Shown: one piece after another, positions 26,597 to 34,523 of the stretch | Position numbering within the stretch: position 1 is the first letter of the stretch | How the letters are laid out: each line of letters begins with the position of its first letter | From: an uncultured Latescibacterota bacterium | Lineage (GTDB): Bacteria > Latescibacterota > UBA2968 | Direction of reading: 5' to 3' | DNA length: 64,000 bases | Assembly: GCA_958295785.1 (NCBI GenBank) | Contig: OY282377.1 | Span: 3,006,385-3,070,384 of the forward strand | Position numbers and translations under genes: made by a program | Notes under the pieces: generated by a model | What the model was told of the DNA's origin: nothing | The model's input: the letters and a program-made list of their open reading frames with translations, nothing else | Databases searched by the model: none

Positions 26597-27706
26597 TTAT
26601 GCCAGCCCGTAGAGTGCTCGGGCGTTCTCGGCCATGATTTGTTCCCGCACATTGCGATCCAGGCTGCGGGGCAGGGCTCGGTCGGGCGCGTCAAAATCCC
26701 AATGGGGGTAATCGGTCGCAAACATCAGTTTGTCGTTCATGTTGAGATGCGCGATCATCTGATCGAAATACGCGGGATCGGGCGGCTCTTCAATGGGCTG
26801 TGTGGTCAGCCAAAAATGATCTCGGATATACTCTGAGGGCAACCGCTTCAAATCGGGTACTTCCATCTTGAGTTTTTTGTACCAATTGTCCAGCCGCCAC
26901 ATCAAAGGCCCCATCCACCCAAAACCGCCCTCAATCAACGCGATCTTCAAATTGGGAAACCGCTCGAAAACGCCTTCGTACACATAACTCGTCACCTGTG
27001 CCTGAAACGCCATGGGCATTCCGCCGTGGTCTTGGATATAATGCGACGCCTTGCCCGCGCCCGTGATTGGGCCAACGCCCGCGCCGCCAAAGTGAATGCC
27101 AATGGGCAGGTCATACGCCTCGGCAACCTCGTAAATTTTCCAGTACTTTCGGCGGCCCAACGGCTCCATGGTGCGCGCCATAAACATCAGTTGCACAAAG
27201 CCCGGATGATCGCCCAAGCGTTCAATTTCAGCCACGGCGAGATCGGCGTCTTCATACGCGATGGTCAATGACGCGCGCAACCGCTCATCTTTTTCCAGCC
27301 ACTCGGCAATCTGCCAGTCATTCACTGCCTGCGCGATGGCCGCGCCATAAGCCAAATTTTGCTGTCCACCAGCCGGTGAGAGCGGGTTCAAAATGCCGTA
27401 TTCCATGTCCCATGCGTCCAACAACTGGTCCTGCATAAAGCCCAGATGAGAGCCCGGCGGGCCCTCGGGCGGAAACGCATCGTTGCGAGCGGCAAAAGGC
27501 ACGGCACGCGGGCAGTTTGACCCTGCGCGTCGCCGCCCGGCAATTTTCAGATGATAGTCCTTCCACGCGCTGGGCATGTAATTGACCCAGACCTCTGTTG
27601 CGGGCGACTGATATCCATCCACATTGTGAATATCGCAATCGATCACCGCGAGTTTCTCCTTTGTGTGAACGCCGACCGCAGGCGCGTCTAAAAGGGGCGT
27701 TGCCAT
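26597..27706 (-). CDS. amidohydrolase-family protein (amidohydro_2, COG2159 type)
   Basis: 369 residues. The metal-binding opening is AVIDCDIHNVDG (D-x-H variant), with later IGIHFGGAGVGP, FPNLKIALIEGGFGWM and MFATDYPHWDFDAPDRAL (Asp). It is related to aminocarboxymuconate decarboxylase and other non-canonical TIM-barrel hydrolases that use one metal. It lies 12 bases downstream of a paralogue (27719-28786) with the same sequence landmarks, so the two arose by duplication and may act on related aromatic or acyl substrates. Confidence 0.87.
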   Translation of the reverse strand: MATPLLDAPAVGVHTKEKLAVIDCDIHNVDGYQSPATEVWVNYMPSAWKDYHLKIAGRRRAGSNCPRAVPFAARNDAFPPEGPPGSHLGFMQDQLLDAWDMEYGILNPLSPAGGQQNLAYGAAIAQAVNDWQIAEWLEKDERLRASLTIAYEDADLAVAEIERLGDHPGFVQLMFMARTMEPLGRRKYWKIYEVAEAYDLPIGIHFGGAGVGPITGAGKASHYIQDHGGMPMAFQAQVTSYVYEGVFERFPNLKIALIEGGFGWMGPLMWRLDNWYKKLKMEVPDLKRLPSEYIRDHFWLTTQPIEEPPDPAYFDQMIAHLNMNDKLMFATDYPHWDFDAPDRALPRSLDRNVREQIMAENARALYGLA

Positions 27707-27718
27707 GGGGGTATCTCC

Positions 27719-28786
27719 TCACAAATTGTAAAACGCCCGTGCATTTTCCCGCAAAATTTTTTCGAGCAACGCATCGGGCAACCCGGTTGGGATGGCCTCA
27801 TGGGGCCCATCAAAATGCCAGTGGGGATAATCGGTTGAAAACATCAGCATCTCGTCTGAGTCCAGTTGTCCGATCACTTGCAATAGATGGTCGGCATTGG
27901 CGGGCGCGTCTATGGGTTGCAGGGTGATCCGAATGTGTTCGCGCACGTAATCCGAAGGCGGGCGCACGACCCAAGGTGTATCGCGCCGCAACCCCTTCCA
28001 CTCCTTGTCCATGCGCCACATCCACGCGGGCATCCACACAAACCCACTTTCGATCAGCGCCACGCGCAATTCGGGAAACCGGGCAAACGCGCCTTCAGAG
28101 ATCAAGCTCAGGACTTGCGCTTGAAAAACCTGCGCCATATCCGCGCATTCTTCAATATACGTCGACGGCCAGCCCACGGGCGTGGGCGGAAGCGAGGATG
28201 CCCCGCCAAAATGAATGCCAATTGCCAGATTGTGCTTTATCGCAGCCGCGTACATCGGGTCGTATTCCCGCTTTCCGTAAAGGGAATAGGAGCGCACCGG
28301 GAGCATGACTTGCACAAAACCCGGATGATCGCCAAAGCGTTCGATCTCTCGGGCAGCCAGCGCCGGATTTTGGCTCGGCACGACCAATGAGGCGCGCAGG
28401 CGGGCGTCTTTTTCCAGCCAGTGATCGATCTGCCACTGATTGATCGCGGTTGCAAGCGACGCGGCCAAATCCTCGTTGAGCACGCTTTGCACCCCATATA
28501 CACACGTCAAAATCCCCACCTCTGTGTCCCACGGGTCGAGCCCCTGTTTTTGCATCCGTGCCAGATCTGAACCCGCAGGCCCGGTTGCGGGCGCTGTACC
28601 TTCCCGCGCAGATGTGGGCGCGCCGCGCGGATAATCATTCGCGCTGGGGCCTCGAAAATGGGATTCGCGGATGTACGCGACCCAATGGTCGTGGAGATAC
28701 GGCACGAGGGTTTCCAACGAGGCAAACGCATTGTGAATATCACAATCGATCACCGGCCTGCCCAAGCCTGTAAAATCAGCAGCCAT
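27719..28786 (-). CDS. amidohydrolase-family protein, paralogue of the next gene
   Basis: 355 residues from the ATG at 28786; the frame opens at 28867, inside a repeat. Landmarks match the downstream copy: RPVIDCDIHNAFASLE, IGIHFGGASSLPP, FPELRVALIESGFVWMP and MFSTDYPHWHFDGPHEAI. The two genes are tandem and 12 bases apart. No strong ribosome-binding site precedes the start (AAAGAAAAAAT only), so the exact start is less certain. Confidence 0.85.
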   Translation of the reverse strand: MAADFTGLGRPVIDCDIHNAFASLETLVPYLHDHWVAYIRESHFRGPSANDYPRGAPTSAREGTAPATGPAGSDLARMQKQGLDPWDTEVGILTCVYGVQSVLNEDLAASLATAINQWQIDHWLEKDARLRASLVVPSQNPALAAREIERFGDHPGFVQVMLPVRSYSLYGKREYDPMYAAAIKHNLAIGIHFGGASSLPPTPVGWPSTYIEECADMAQVFQAQVLSLISEGAFARFPELRVALIESGFVWMPAWMWRMDKEWKGLRRDTPWVVRPPSDYVREHIRITLQPIDAPANADHLLQVIGQLDSDEMLMFSTDYPHWHFDGPHEAIPTGLPDALLEKILRENARAFYNL

Positions 28787-28807
28787 ATTTTTTCTTTGAA
28801 TTGGGAC

Positions 28808-28834
28808 GGGCGGGCACGGGGGCACCGCCCCTGC
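28808..28834. repeat. dispersed palindromic repeat copy
   Basis: GGGCGGGCACGGGGGCACCG followed by CCCC, upstream of the amidohydrolase pair and overlapping the discarded N-terminal extension of its first gene. Confidence 0.75.
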
Positions 28835-28993
28835 GTTTCTATTTTCGCATCTTTTATTTGCGTTCATCCGTGGTCAAGATACGCGCTCGTCAAAAAAATG
28901 CAAGACAGGTGCGTTTTCTAACTTGTGCGATGCAAAATCCCACTTTACCATGGGCGTACATAGAATATTCCATCTCTTGCAAAGGATAAAACC

Positions 28994-30535
28994 ATGACCC
29001 GTATTCGAAAAGCCATTGTCGCCCTCGTGTTGTTCCTTCCGTGTCCCCTGGTCGCAGATGTTTCTCTGCCCGCGCTCTTTTCTGACAACATGGTGTTGCA
29101 GCGGCAAATTGCAATGCCCGTTTGGGGGCGTGCCAATGCCGATGAAGTGATCACCGTTGAACTCGATACACAGCGCGTCACAACCACAGCCGACAAAGGC
29201 GGAACTTGGCTGATTCACCTCAGCCCCATGGATGCCGGCGGCCCGTATCAACTCACTGTGCGCGGCAACAACGTCATTGTCCTAAAAAATGTGATGGTGG
29301 GCGAAGTCTGGGTCTGCTCGGGACAATCCAATATGGCCTGGCCCGTCAGGCGGTCTCAAAATGCAGAAGCCGAAATTGCAGCGGCAAATTTTCCCAATAT
29401 CAGACTCTTCACGGTTGAACGGATGGCCGTGCAAAGACCCGCGCAAGACGTCGCGGGCACCTGGCGCGTTTGCGATTCCGAGTCCGTCGCCAACTTCTCT
29501 GCGGTGGCCTATTTTTTTGGGCGCCGCCTGCACAAAACGCAACATGTGCCCATTGGCCTGATCAACACGTCATGGGGAGGCACGCCGGTCGAAGCGTGGA
29601 CCGCATTGCCCGCGCTTCAAGCCATGCCCGACGCATATCTCCCGCTGGCCCAACGCTGGACAGAACACATTGCCGCCTATCCCCAAGCGAGCGCGCGTTT
29701 TCAAAACAGACTCGCCATGTGGCGTGCAAAATCGGACAGCCTCAAAGCCATTGGACAGACCATCAAAACCAGACGCCCCCGAGCACCGCGCAACCCCAAT
29801 TCCCCACATCGCCCCTCCATGCTCTACAACGGCATGATCGCGCCCCTGATCCCTTATGGCATTCGCGGCGCCTTGTGGTATCAGGGCGAATCGAATGCCG
29901 GGCGGGCGTATCAATATCGCGCATTATTTTTGGGCATGATTCAAAACTGGCGTGCTAATTGGGGGCAAGGCGCGTTCCCCTTTCTCTTTGTGCAACTCGC
30001 CAATTTCCGGCCGCACAAAGAAAATCCAGAGGAAAGCACATGGGCCGAACTGCGCGAGGCGCAACAGATGGCCCTCTCATTGCCCAATACCGGCATGGCC
30101 GTCACCATTGATATCGGCGAGGCCGACGACATTCATCCCCGCAACAAACAGGATGTTGGCTTGCGTTTGGCCCTGGTCGCAGAGAGCCAAGTATATGGCG
30201 CGGATCGAGCGTATTCAGGTCCCATATATCGAACGATGGTCGTCGAGGGCGCCAAAATTCGCCTGCACTTTGACCACGCGCACGGCGGCTTAAAAGCAAA
30301 GGGCAAAGCACTCAAAGGCTTTGCCATTGCCGGGCAAGACCGCAAATTTGTTTGGGCAACTGCAACCTTAGAAAACAACAGCGTGGTCGTCTATAGCAAA
30401 GACGTGCCGCAACCCGTCGCGGTCCGATACGCATGGGCAGACAATCCAAGTTGCAATTTGTACAACGGCGCAGACTTGCCCGCGTCCCCCTTTCGCACGG
30501 ACGACTGGCCCGGCATCACAGCCGATAGGCGATAG
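28994..30535 (+). CDS. sialate O-acetylesterase-like SASA-family esterase
   Basis: 513 residues with a signal peptide (VALVLFLPCPLVA-DV). The N-terminal jelly-roll stretch LPALFSDNMVLQRQIAMPVW is typical, followed by VWVCSGQSNMAWPV with the catalytic Ser112, then PIGLINTSWGGTPVEAWT and IRGALWYQGESNAGRAYQY. The catalytic His lies in DIHPRNKQDVGLRLAL. It removes O-acetyl groups from sialic acid or, in environmental bacteria, from other acylated glycans, in the periplasm or outside. Length fits the family. Confidence 0.93.
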   Translation: MTRIRKAIVALVLFLPCPLVADVSLPALFSDNMVLQRQIAMPVWGRANADEVITVELDTQRVTTTADKGGTWLIHLSPMDAGGPYQLTVRGNNVIVLKNVMVGEVWVCSGQSNMAWPVRRSQNAEAEIAAANFPNIRLFTVERMAVQRPAQDVAGTWRVCDSESVANFSAVAYFFGRRLHKTQHVPIGLINTSWGGTPVEAWTALPALQAMPDAYLPLAQRWTEHIAAYPQASARFQNRLAMWRAKSDSLKAIGQTIKTRRPRAPRNPNSPHRPSMLYNGMIAPLIPYGIRGALWYQGESNAGRAYQYRALFLGMIQNWRANWGQGAFPFLFVQLANFRPHKENPEESTWAELREAQQMALSLPNTGMAVTIDIGEADDIHPRNKQDVGLRLALVAESQVYGADRAYSGPIYRTMVVEGAKIRLHFDHAHGGLKAKGKALKGFAIAGQDRKFVWATATLENNSVVVYSKDVPQPVAVRYAWADNPSCNLYNGADLPASPFRTDDWPGITADRR

Positions 30536-30671
30536 ATCAGCTATCAACCCCCCCCCACCCTTTCGCCCCGTGTGCGTGTCCATCTCGTCCGCTTGGGGCC
30601 GGGTGGCTTGGTTGCTGACCGCTAATTGCAACTGACGAACCCCTTGAACGCGCAGTTTTGTCAAGACAGGT

Positions 30672-30758
30672 AGGGGGTGAACGGTTCAAGGTGGGCCGCC
30701 CGATATATGTCGGTGGTGCGGGCAACCGCATAGGGTTCGAGTCCCTCACCCTCTGCCA
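30672..30758 (+). tRNA. tRNA-like element, probably a degenerate type II tRNA
   Basis: 87 nt ending in a genomic CCA. The acceptor strands AGGGGGT and ACCCTCT pair over 7 bp with one G-U, the T loop is TTCGAGT with a T-stem mismatch, and TGCGGGCAACCGCA forms a long variable arm. A 3-bp D stem (CGG/CCG) is possible. The anticodon arm is three bases short (CCGAT-ATAT-GTCGG), so no normal anticodon loop forms. It is best read as a pseudo-tRNA or an integration relic. Confidence 0.4.
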
Positions 30759-30769
30759 ATTGTATCTTT

Positions 30770-30798
30770 GGACGAGCACAGGGGCATCGCCCCTGCGT
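30770..30798. repeat. dispersed palindromic repeat copy
   Basis: GGACGAGCACAGGGGCATCG followed by CCCC, minus orientation, between the tRNA-like element and the IS4 remnant. Confidence 0.75.
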
Positions 30799-30806
30799 TT
30801 CTATCC

Positions 30807-30908
30807 CTCCGAAATGATCTCGAAAAGGGCTTAAAGATGTATCGGAAACGCTGGTCTATTGAAACCGCTTTGGCTTGTCTCAAATCAATTGAAACCAAGA
30901 AAAAATAG
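30807..30908 (+). pseudogene. IS4-family transposase C-terminal remnant
   Basis: The plus strand encodes LEKGLKMYRKRWSIETALAC and on to LKSIETKKK-stop. Y-RK-R-WSI-E-TALACL-K fits the IS4 YREK signature exactly. Only about 34 codons remain; a palindromic repeat (30770-30798) lies immediately upstream. The stop codon TAG is directly followed by the ATG of tnpB, so the TnpB element landed in or next to an old IS4 copy. Confidence 0.55.
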
Positions 30909-32237
30909 ATGTCACAACAACTCGCCATAGATTTCAACAAGGTCGCGACGATTGAGACTGAAAAAGTCAATCGTATGATTCGCTACCGCGTGCTGGCAGG
31001 CACAAAAGGACGGGGAAATAAAATCGCCGGTACTGCGGGGACTGTGCGCTTTCTGTGGAACAAACTTATTGAGCGTAATAAGCGAGCCTATAAGCAATAC
31101 AAAGAGATGGTTAAGAAGGGTGAGGATGCCGAGTCGCCGAGCACCAATTATGAATCATTCAGCAAAGAGTATTTGGCGATCAAAGCGGAGTTTCCGTGGC
31201 TTTCCGAGTATACGTCCTATGTTCGTGCTTCTGCGGCCAAGCCATTGTCCGTGGCATTTAAAAATAAGTTCAATGGGATTGGGGGGTTTCCGAAGTTCAA
31301 AGGTCGCCGTGGTGACGATTCCTTTGTCTATGATTTCACAGGGACAAAGAAAGCGATGGAGGATTTGTCCAAGAATGTTCTCAATATCCCGCGGGTTGGT
31401 AAAGTCACCATTCGTCGCCGGGGAGGGGATCCATATAGAGGATGCACACCAAAGGCCATTCGTATCAAACAAGAATGCGGTAAATGGTATGCCTATCTCT
31501 GTTATGAAATCACCATTCCAAAGGTGATGGATAAAGACCTTAAGACGGCGATTGGGATAGACATGAACGTTGTCAACCAATGTGCTATGTCCAATGGGGA
31601 AATAGTGAAGTCGTTGTCAGTAGAGAAATATGAGGCACGTAGAAAGCGATACCAGCGGCGATTGAGCCATCAGAAGAAAGGCAGTAAGCGGCGGGGACGG
31701 ACAAAAGAGAAGTTGGCAAAAACGGCTCGCAAGATTAAAAATGTCAGAGATACGCACAATCATACAATTTCCCATCGCATTGCAAAGAATGCCGACGTAG
31801 TGGTGGTAGAGGATTTGAACGTGAAGGGCATGACGGCAAAAGCGAAAGGGAAAGGGAAAGCACAGAAAAGCGGGTTGAACAAGGGCATTCTTAAGAATGC
31901 GTGGGGCGACCTTAGACGAATGCTGGAATATAAAGCCAACCGCCTTCAAGCGGTCAATCCCGCCTATACGTCACAGGCGTGTTCTCAATGTGGGCATGTG
32001 GCAAAATCAAATCGTAAATCACAATCGCAGTTCCACTGCAACGAATGTGGACATAGCGAGAATGCGGATGTGAATGCCGCAAAAAATGTTCTTTTTCTTG
32101 GAATGAAAGAGATTACGGCGTCGGTTTCAGGCGCATCTGGACGTGCGAGGGGCGTTCCCGAAGTAAAGGACCCCAATGACCCGTCAATTGACATTTTCGG
32201 CTCTAAGTTGATCCCCATATCTCATAGATTTTTATGA
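30909..32237 (+). CDS. tnpB: TnpB-family RNA-guided endonuclease (IS200/IS605 type) next to a CRISPR array
   Basis: 442 residues. The OB/REC-like N-terminal half begins near Met23 (MIRYRVLAGTK); an ATG at 30975 would start there. The RuvC nuclease is complete: Asp218 in AIGIDMN, Glu301 in VVVVEDLNVKGM and Asp387 in ENADVNAAKN. The zinc ribbon between them uses Cys358, Cys361, Cys377 and Cys380, and GLNKGILKNAWGDLRRMLEY is the usual bridge. TnpB is guided by an RNA encoded at the element's right end and cuts DNA; Cas12 nucleases descend from it. There is no TnpA partner. The CRISPR array starts 18 bases after the stop, an arrangement like type V-U loci. Confidence 0.93.
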   Translation: MSQQLAIDFNKVATIETEKVNRMIRYRVLAGTKGRGNKIAGTAGTVRFLWNKLIERNKRAYKQYKEMVKKGEDAESPSTNYESFSKEYLAIKAEFPWLSEYTSYVRASAAKPLSVAFKNKFNGIGGFPKFKGRRGDDSFVYDFTGTKKAMEDLSKNVLNIPRVGKVTIRRRGGDPYRGCTPKAIRIKQECGKWYAYLCYEITIPKVMDKDLKTAIGIDMNVVNQCAMSNGEIVKSLSVEKYEARRKRYQRRLSHQKKGSKRRGRTKEKLAKTARKIKNVRDTHNHTISHRIAKNADVVVVEDLNVKGMTAKAKGKGKAQKSGLNKGILKNAWGDLRRMLEYKANRLQAVNPAYTSQACSQCGHVAKSNRKSQSQFHCNECGHSENADVNAAKNVLFLGMKEITASVSGASGRARGVPEVKDPNDPSIDIFGSKLIPISHRFL

Positions 32238-32243
32238 GGATAT
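32217..32243 (+). other. imperfect hairpin overlapping the tnpB stop (candidate right-end/guide-RNA element)
   Basis: ATATCTCATA and TATGAGGATAT pair over 10 bp with one bulged G around a GATTTT loop, spanning the last codons and stop of tnpB. IS200/IS605 right ends carry subterminal hairpins and their guide RNAs end here, so this may mark the element's right end. The first CRISPR repeat begins 13 bases further on. Confidence 0.5.
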
Positions 32244-32255
32244 AGCCACCATACG

Positions 32256-33010
32256 GCCGAGGGCAACTTGGATCCGAGGATGGATTGAAACCTGGATCCT
32301 GTCCCCACAATCACAGATCGCGGGCGAGGCCGAGGGCAACTTGGATCCGAGGATGGATTGAAACCCGAACAGGTCTTTCTGTGTCCAGATTTTCGAAGGC
32401 GCCGAGGGCAACTTGGATCCGAGGATGGATTGAAACCGTGGGGGGTTCGTATCGGGAAACGTCGGGCATCTTGCCGAGGGCAACTTGGATCCGAGGATGG
32501 ATTGAAACCTTTCAGGAGAATCCCTGTCCGCGTTTTTTCCTTGGCCGAGGGCAACTTGGATCCGAGGATGGATTGAAACAATGTTCTGAATGTGTTTAGC
32601 GATAGAGCTTTGTTTGCCGAGGGCAACTTGGATCCGAGGATGGATTGAAACCAAACCAGAATCGCCGAGGATATGGCGGGGAACCGCCGAGGGCAACTTG
32701 GATCCGAGGATGGATTGAAACCTGGATTCGCTCATCGAGCCGATCCCAATCTGGCAAGCCGAGGGCAACTTGGATCCGAGGATGGATTGAAACCTGGGGT
32801 GTTGCTGAAATTGCGTTGACGTACCTGAGGCCGAGGGCAACTTGGATCCGAGGATGGATTGAAACCCAACAAAGGGGTGCAGAGCCTGTCGCCGATCTTG
32901 AGCCGAGGGCAACTTGGATCCGAGGATGGATTGAAACTAATGCGGCCCGCTTCGGATAGCCCGGAGCGCGACGGGCCGAGGGCAACTTGGATCCGAGGAT
33001 GGATTGAAAC
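32256..33010 (+). CRISPR. CRISPR array: 11 identical 36-nt repeats, 10 spacers, no cas genes in the window
   Basis: Repeats start at 32256, 32329, 32401, 32473, 32544, 32616, 32686, 32758, 32830, 32902 and 32975. Each begins GCCGAGGGCAAC and ends GGATTGAAAC. All eleven copies read the same, including the last, so there is no degenerate end. Spacers are 37, 36, 36, 35, 36, 34, 36, 36, 36 and 37 nt and all differ. The ATTGAAAC 3' end points to plus-strand transcription, from the tnpB side. Two small stems are possible in the repeat RNA (CCGAG/CUUGG and GAUCC/GGAUU). Such repeat ends are common in class 1 systems and in type V-K. Confidence 0.98.
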
Positions 33011-33109
33011 TATTATACGATGTCTTTACAGACGGGTATTTTGCTTATGAAAAACTTCACTCAAAATACCGAATTGCAAGATGTTGTACACCTCCAAAGG
33101 AGACAAACC

Positions 33110-34276
33110 ATGAATCTCAAAGGCAAGTTGGTCGGTACGTCAGATGTCGTCACAGTGCAAACAGAGGGCGAGAACATCGCGGGCATTCACTGCGGCGTTT
33201 CAACAGACGCGATAGGCGGAGACGACGTGTGGATTGCGCCTGCGATTTTTGATGTGCAAGTCAATGGCATCGGCGGGATCAACTACAAAGCCAAAAATTT
33301 AACCGTAGAAAAAATCGCGGAGACAACCGCGTGGATGCACAAGACCGGCACGGGGTTGTGGTGCCCCACTGTCACCACCTCGTCTGCTGAAGATGCGATT
33401 CAGGGATTGACACTCTTGGCAAAGGCGTGCGAGGAATCAGAAATAGCGCGGGCGTCTTTTGTCGGGTTCCACGTCGAAGGGCCGTACATCGCATCGGAAG
33501 ATGGGCCTCGAGGCGCGCACCCCTTGGCGCATGTGCGCGATCCCGATTGGGATGAATTTCAGCGGTATCAAGAAGCCGCGGGCGGGCGCATTGCAATTTT
33601 CACCCTCGCGCCCGAGCGAAAAGGCGCGTTGGCATTTATCGAAAAAGTGGCTGCAACCGGCGTCATTGTCTCCATTGGTCACTCTGGCGCGAGTCCCGAG
33701 CGCATCCGAGATGCGGTCGCCGCGGGCGCGAAAATGTCCACCCACTTGGGCAATGGCGCGCACGCCGAATTGCCGCGCCATCCCAATTACATCTGGGAAC
33801 AACTCGCCGCAGACGCGCTGTGGGCGGGCATCATCCCCGATGGATTTCATTTACCTCCATCCGTATTGAAGAGTTTTTACCGCGCAAAGGGCAAAGAGCG
33901 GATATGCTTGGTCAGCGACGTGGCATCTATCGCCGGCCTACCCCCGGGCATCTACGGCTCGGAAAGCGGGTTGGGCGAGAGCGAGTTGCACGCCAATGGC
34001 AAAATTTCACTGGCGGGAACGCCCTATCTGGCCGGCGCGGGCCTGTTGCTGGACAGCGGGATTCCCAATGCCGTGCGATATACAGACGCATCCCTATCCG
34101 ACGCCATTGACATGGCCTCGATAAACCCAGCGCGCTTGTTGGGCATTGACAACCGCGTGGGGTCTGTGGCTGTGGGCAAAGAGGCGAGCCTGTCTTTGTT
34201 TCGCTGGAAAGACGGGCAAGAGAAATTGGACATCGTGGCAACGGTCGTGCGTGGGCAGGTCGTTTATCGGGCGTGA
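33110..34276 (+). CDS. nagA: N-acetylglucosamine-6-phosphate deacetylase
   Basis: 388 residues from the ATG at 33110 (AGGAG, 7-base spacing); the frame opens earlier at 33020 but has no site there. The amidohydrolase TIM barrel shows FDVQVNGIGGINY, GFHVEGPYIASEDGPRGAH (metal Glu), VSIGHSGASPERI (His), STHLGNGAHAELP (His) and CLVSDVASIAG (catalytic Asp). NagA deacetylates GlcNAc-6-phosphate to glucosamine-6-phosphate in amino-sugar recycling. It begins 100 bases after the CRISPR array and is probably the old chromosomal neighbour of that insertion site. Confidence 0.9.
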   Translation: MNLKGKLVGTSDVVTVQTEGENIAGIHCGVSTDAIGGDDVWIAPAIFDVQVNGIGGINYKAKNLTVEKIAETTAWMHKTGTGLWCPTVTTSSAEDAIQGLTLLAKACEESEIARASFVGFHVEGPYIASEDGPRGAHPLAHVRDPDWDEFQRYQEAAGGRIAIFTLAPERKGALAFIEKVAATGVIVSIGHSGASPERIRDAVAAGAKMSTHLGNGAHAELPRHPNYIWEQLAADALWAGIIPDGFHLPPSVLKSFYRAKGKERICLVSDVASIAGLPPGIYGSESGLGESELHANGKISLAGTPYLAGAGLLLDSGIPNAVRYTDASLSDAIDMASINPARLLGIDNRVGSVAVGKEASLSLFRWKDGQEKLDIVATVVRGQVVYRA

Positions 34277-34364
34277 TGAGTCGGCGCGATATACTGGCTT
34301 GTCATTCTCAGCGCGCAGCTGTCGAAGCAACGGTGTACAACCTTGCTACTCAAATTGAAATTGA

Positions 34365-34515
34365 TCGAGAAGCTGTCTTAAAACGAAATATGACCCTTTT
34401 CCCGGTGCTCCCGCAACGGGTCACTCCCTCCTTCCTCGTAGGCACAGGCGTAGCCTACAACGCAGCAAAGCGAGTAACGGGGGAGGGGGTTGATAATTTT
34501 AAGACAGTCTCTGAG
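34365..34515. repeat. dispersed repeat of the GTAGGCACAGGCGTAGCC family
   Basis: GAAGCTGTCTTAAAACGAAA at the left, CCTCGTAGGCACAGGCGTAG in the middle and CGAGTAACGGGGG plus TTTAAGACAGTCTC at the right. AAGCTGTCTTAAAA and TTTTAAGACAGTCT are inverted, so the element has terminal inverted repeats of about 13 bp around some 120 bases. A related copy is at 7525-7640. Confidence 0.6.
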
Positions 34516-34523
34516 GAAAAACC

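Noticed and set aside
30672-30758. A fully functional tRNA gene
   Set aside because: The anticodon arm is three bases short and the T stem has a mismatch, so only a tRNA-like element is claimed.
30858-30895. Two ATTGAAAC motifs before tnpB as vestigial CRISPR repeats
   Set aside because: They are 30 bases apart, lack the rest of the repeat, and are explained by the IS4 transposase reading frame (S-I-E-T twice).
32222-32985. Long open frames across the CRISPR array, for example a minus frame repeating GFNPSSDPSCPR
   Set aside because: They are translations of the 36-nt repeats and have no start site or family.
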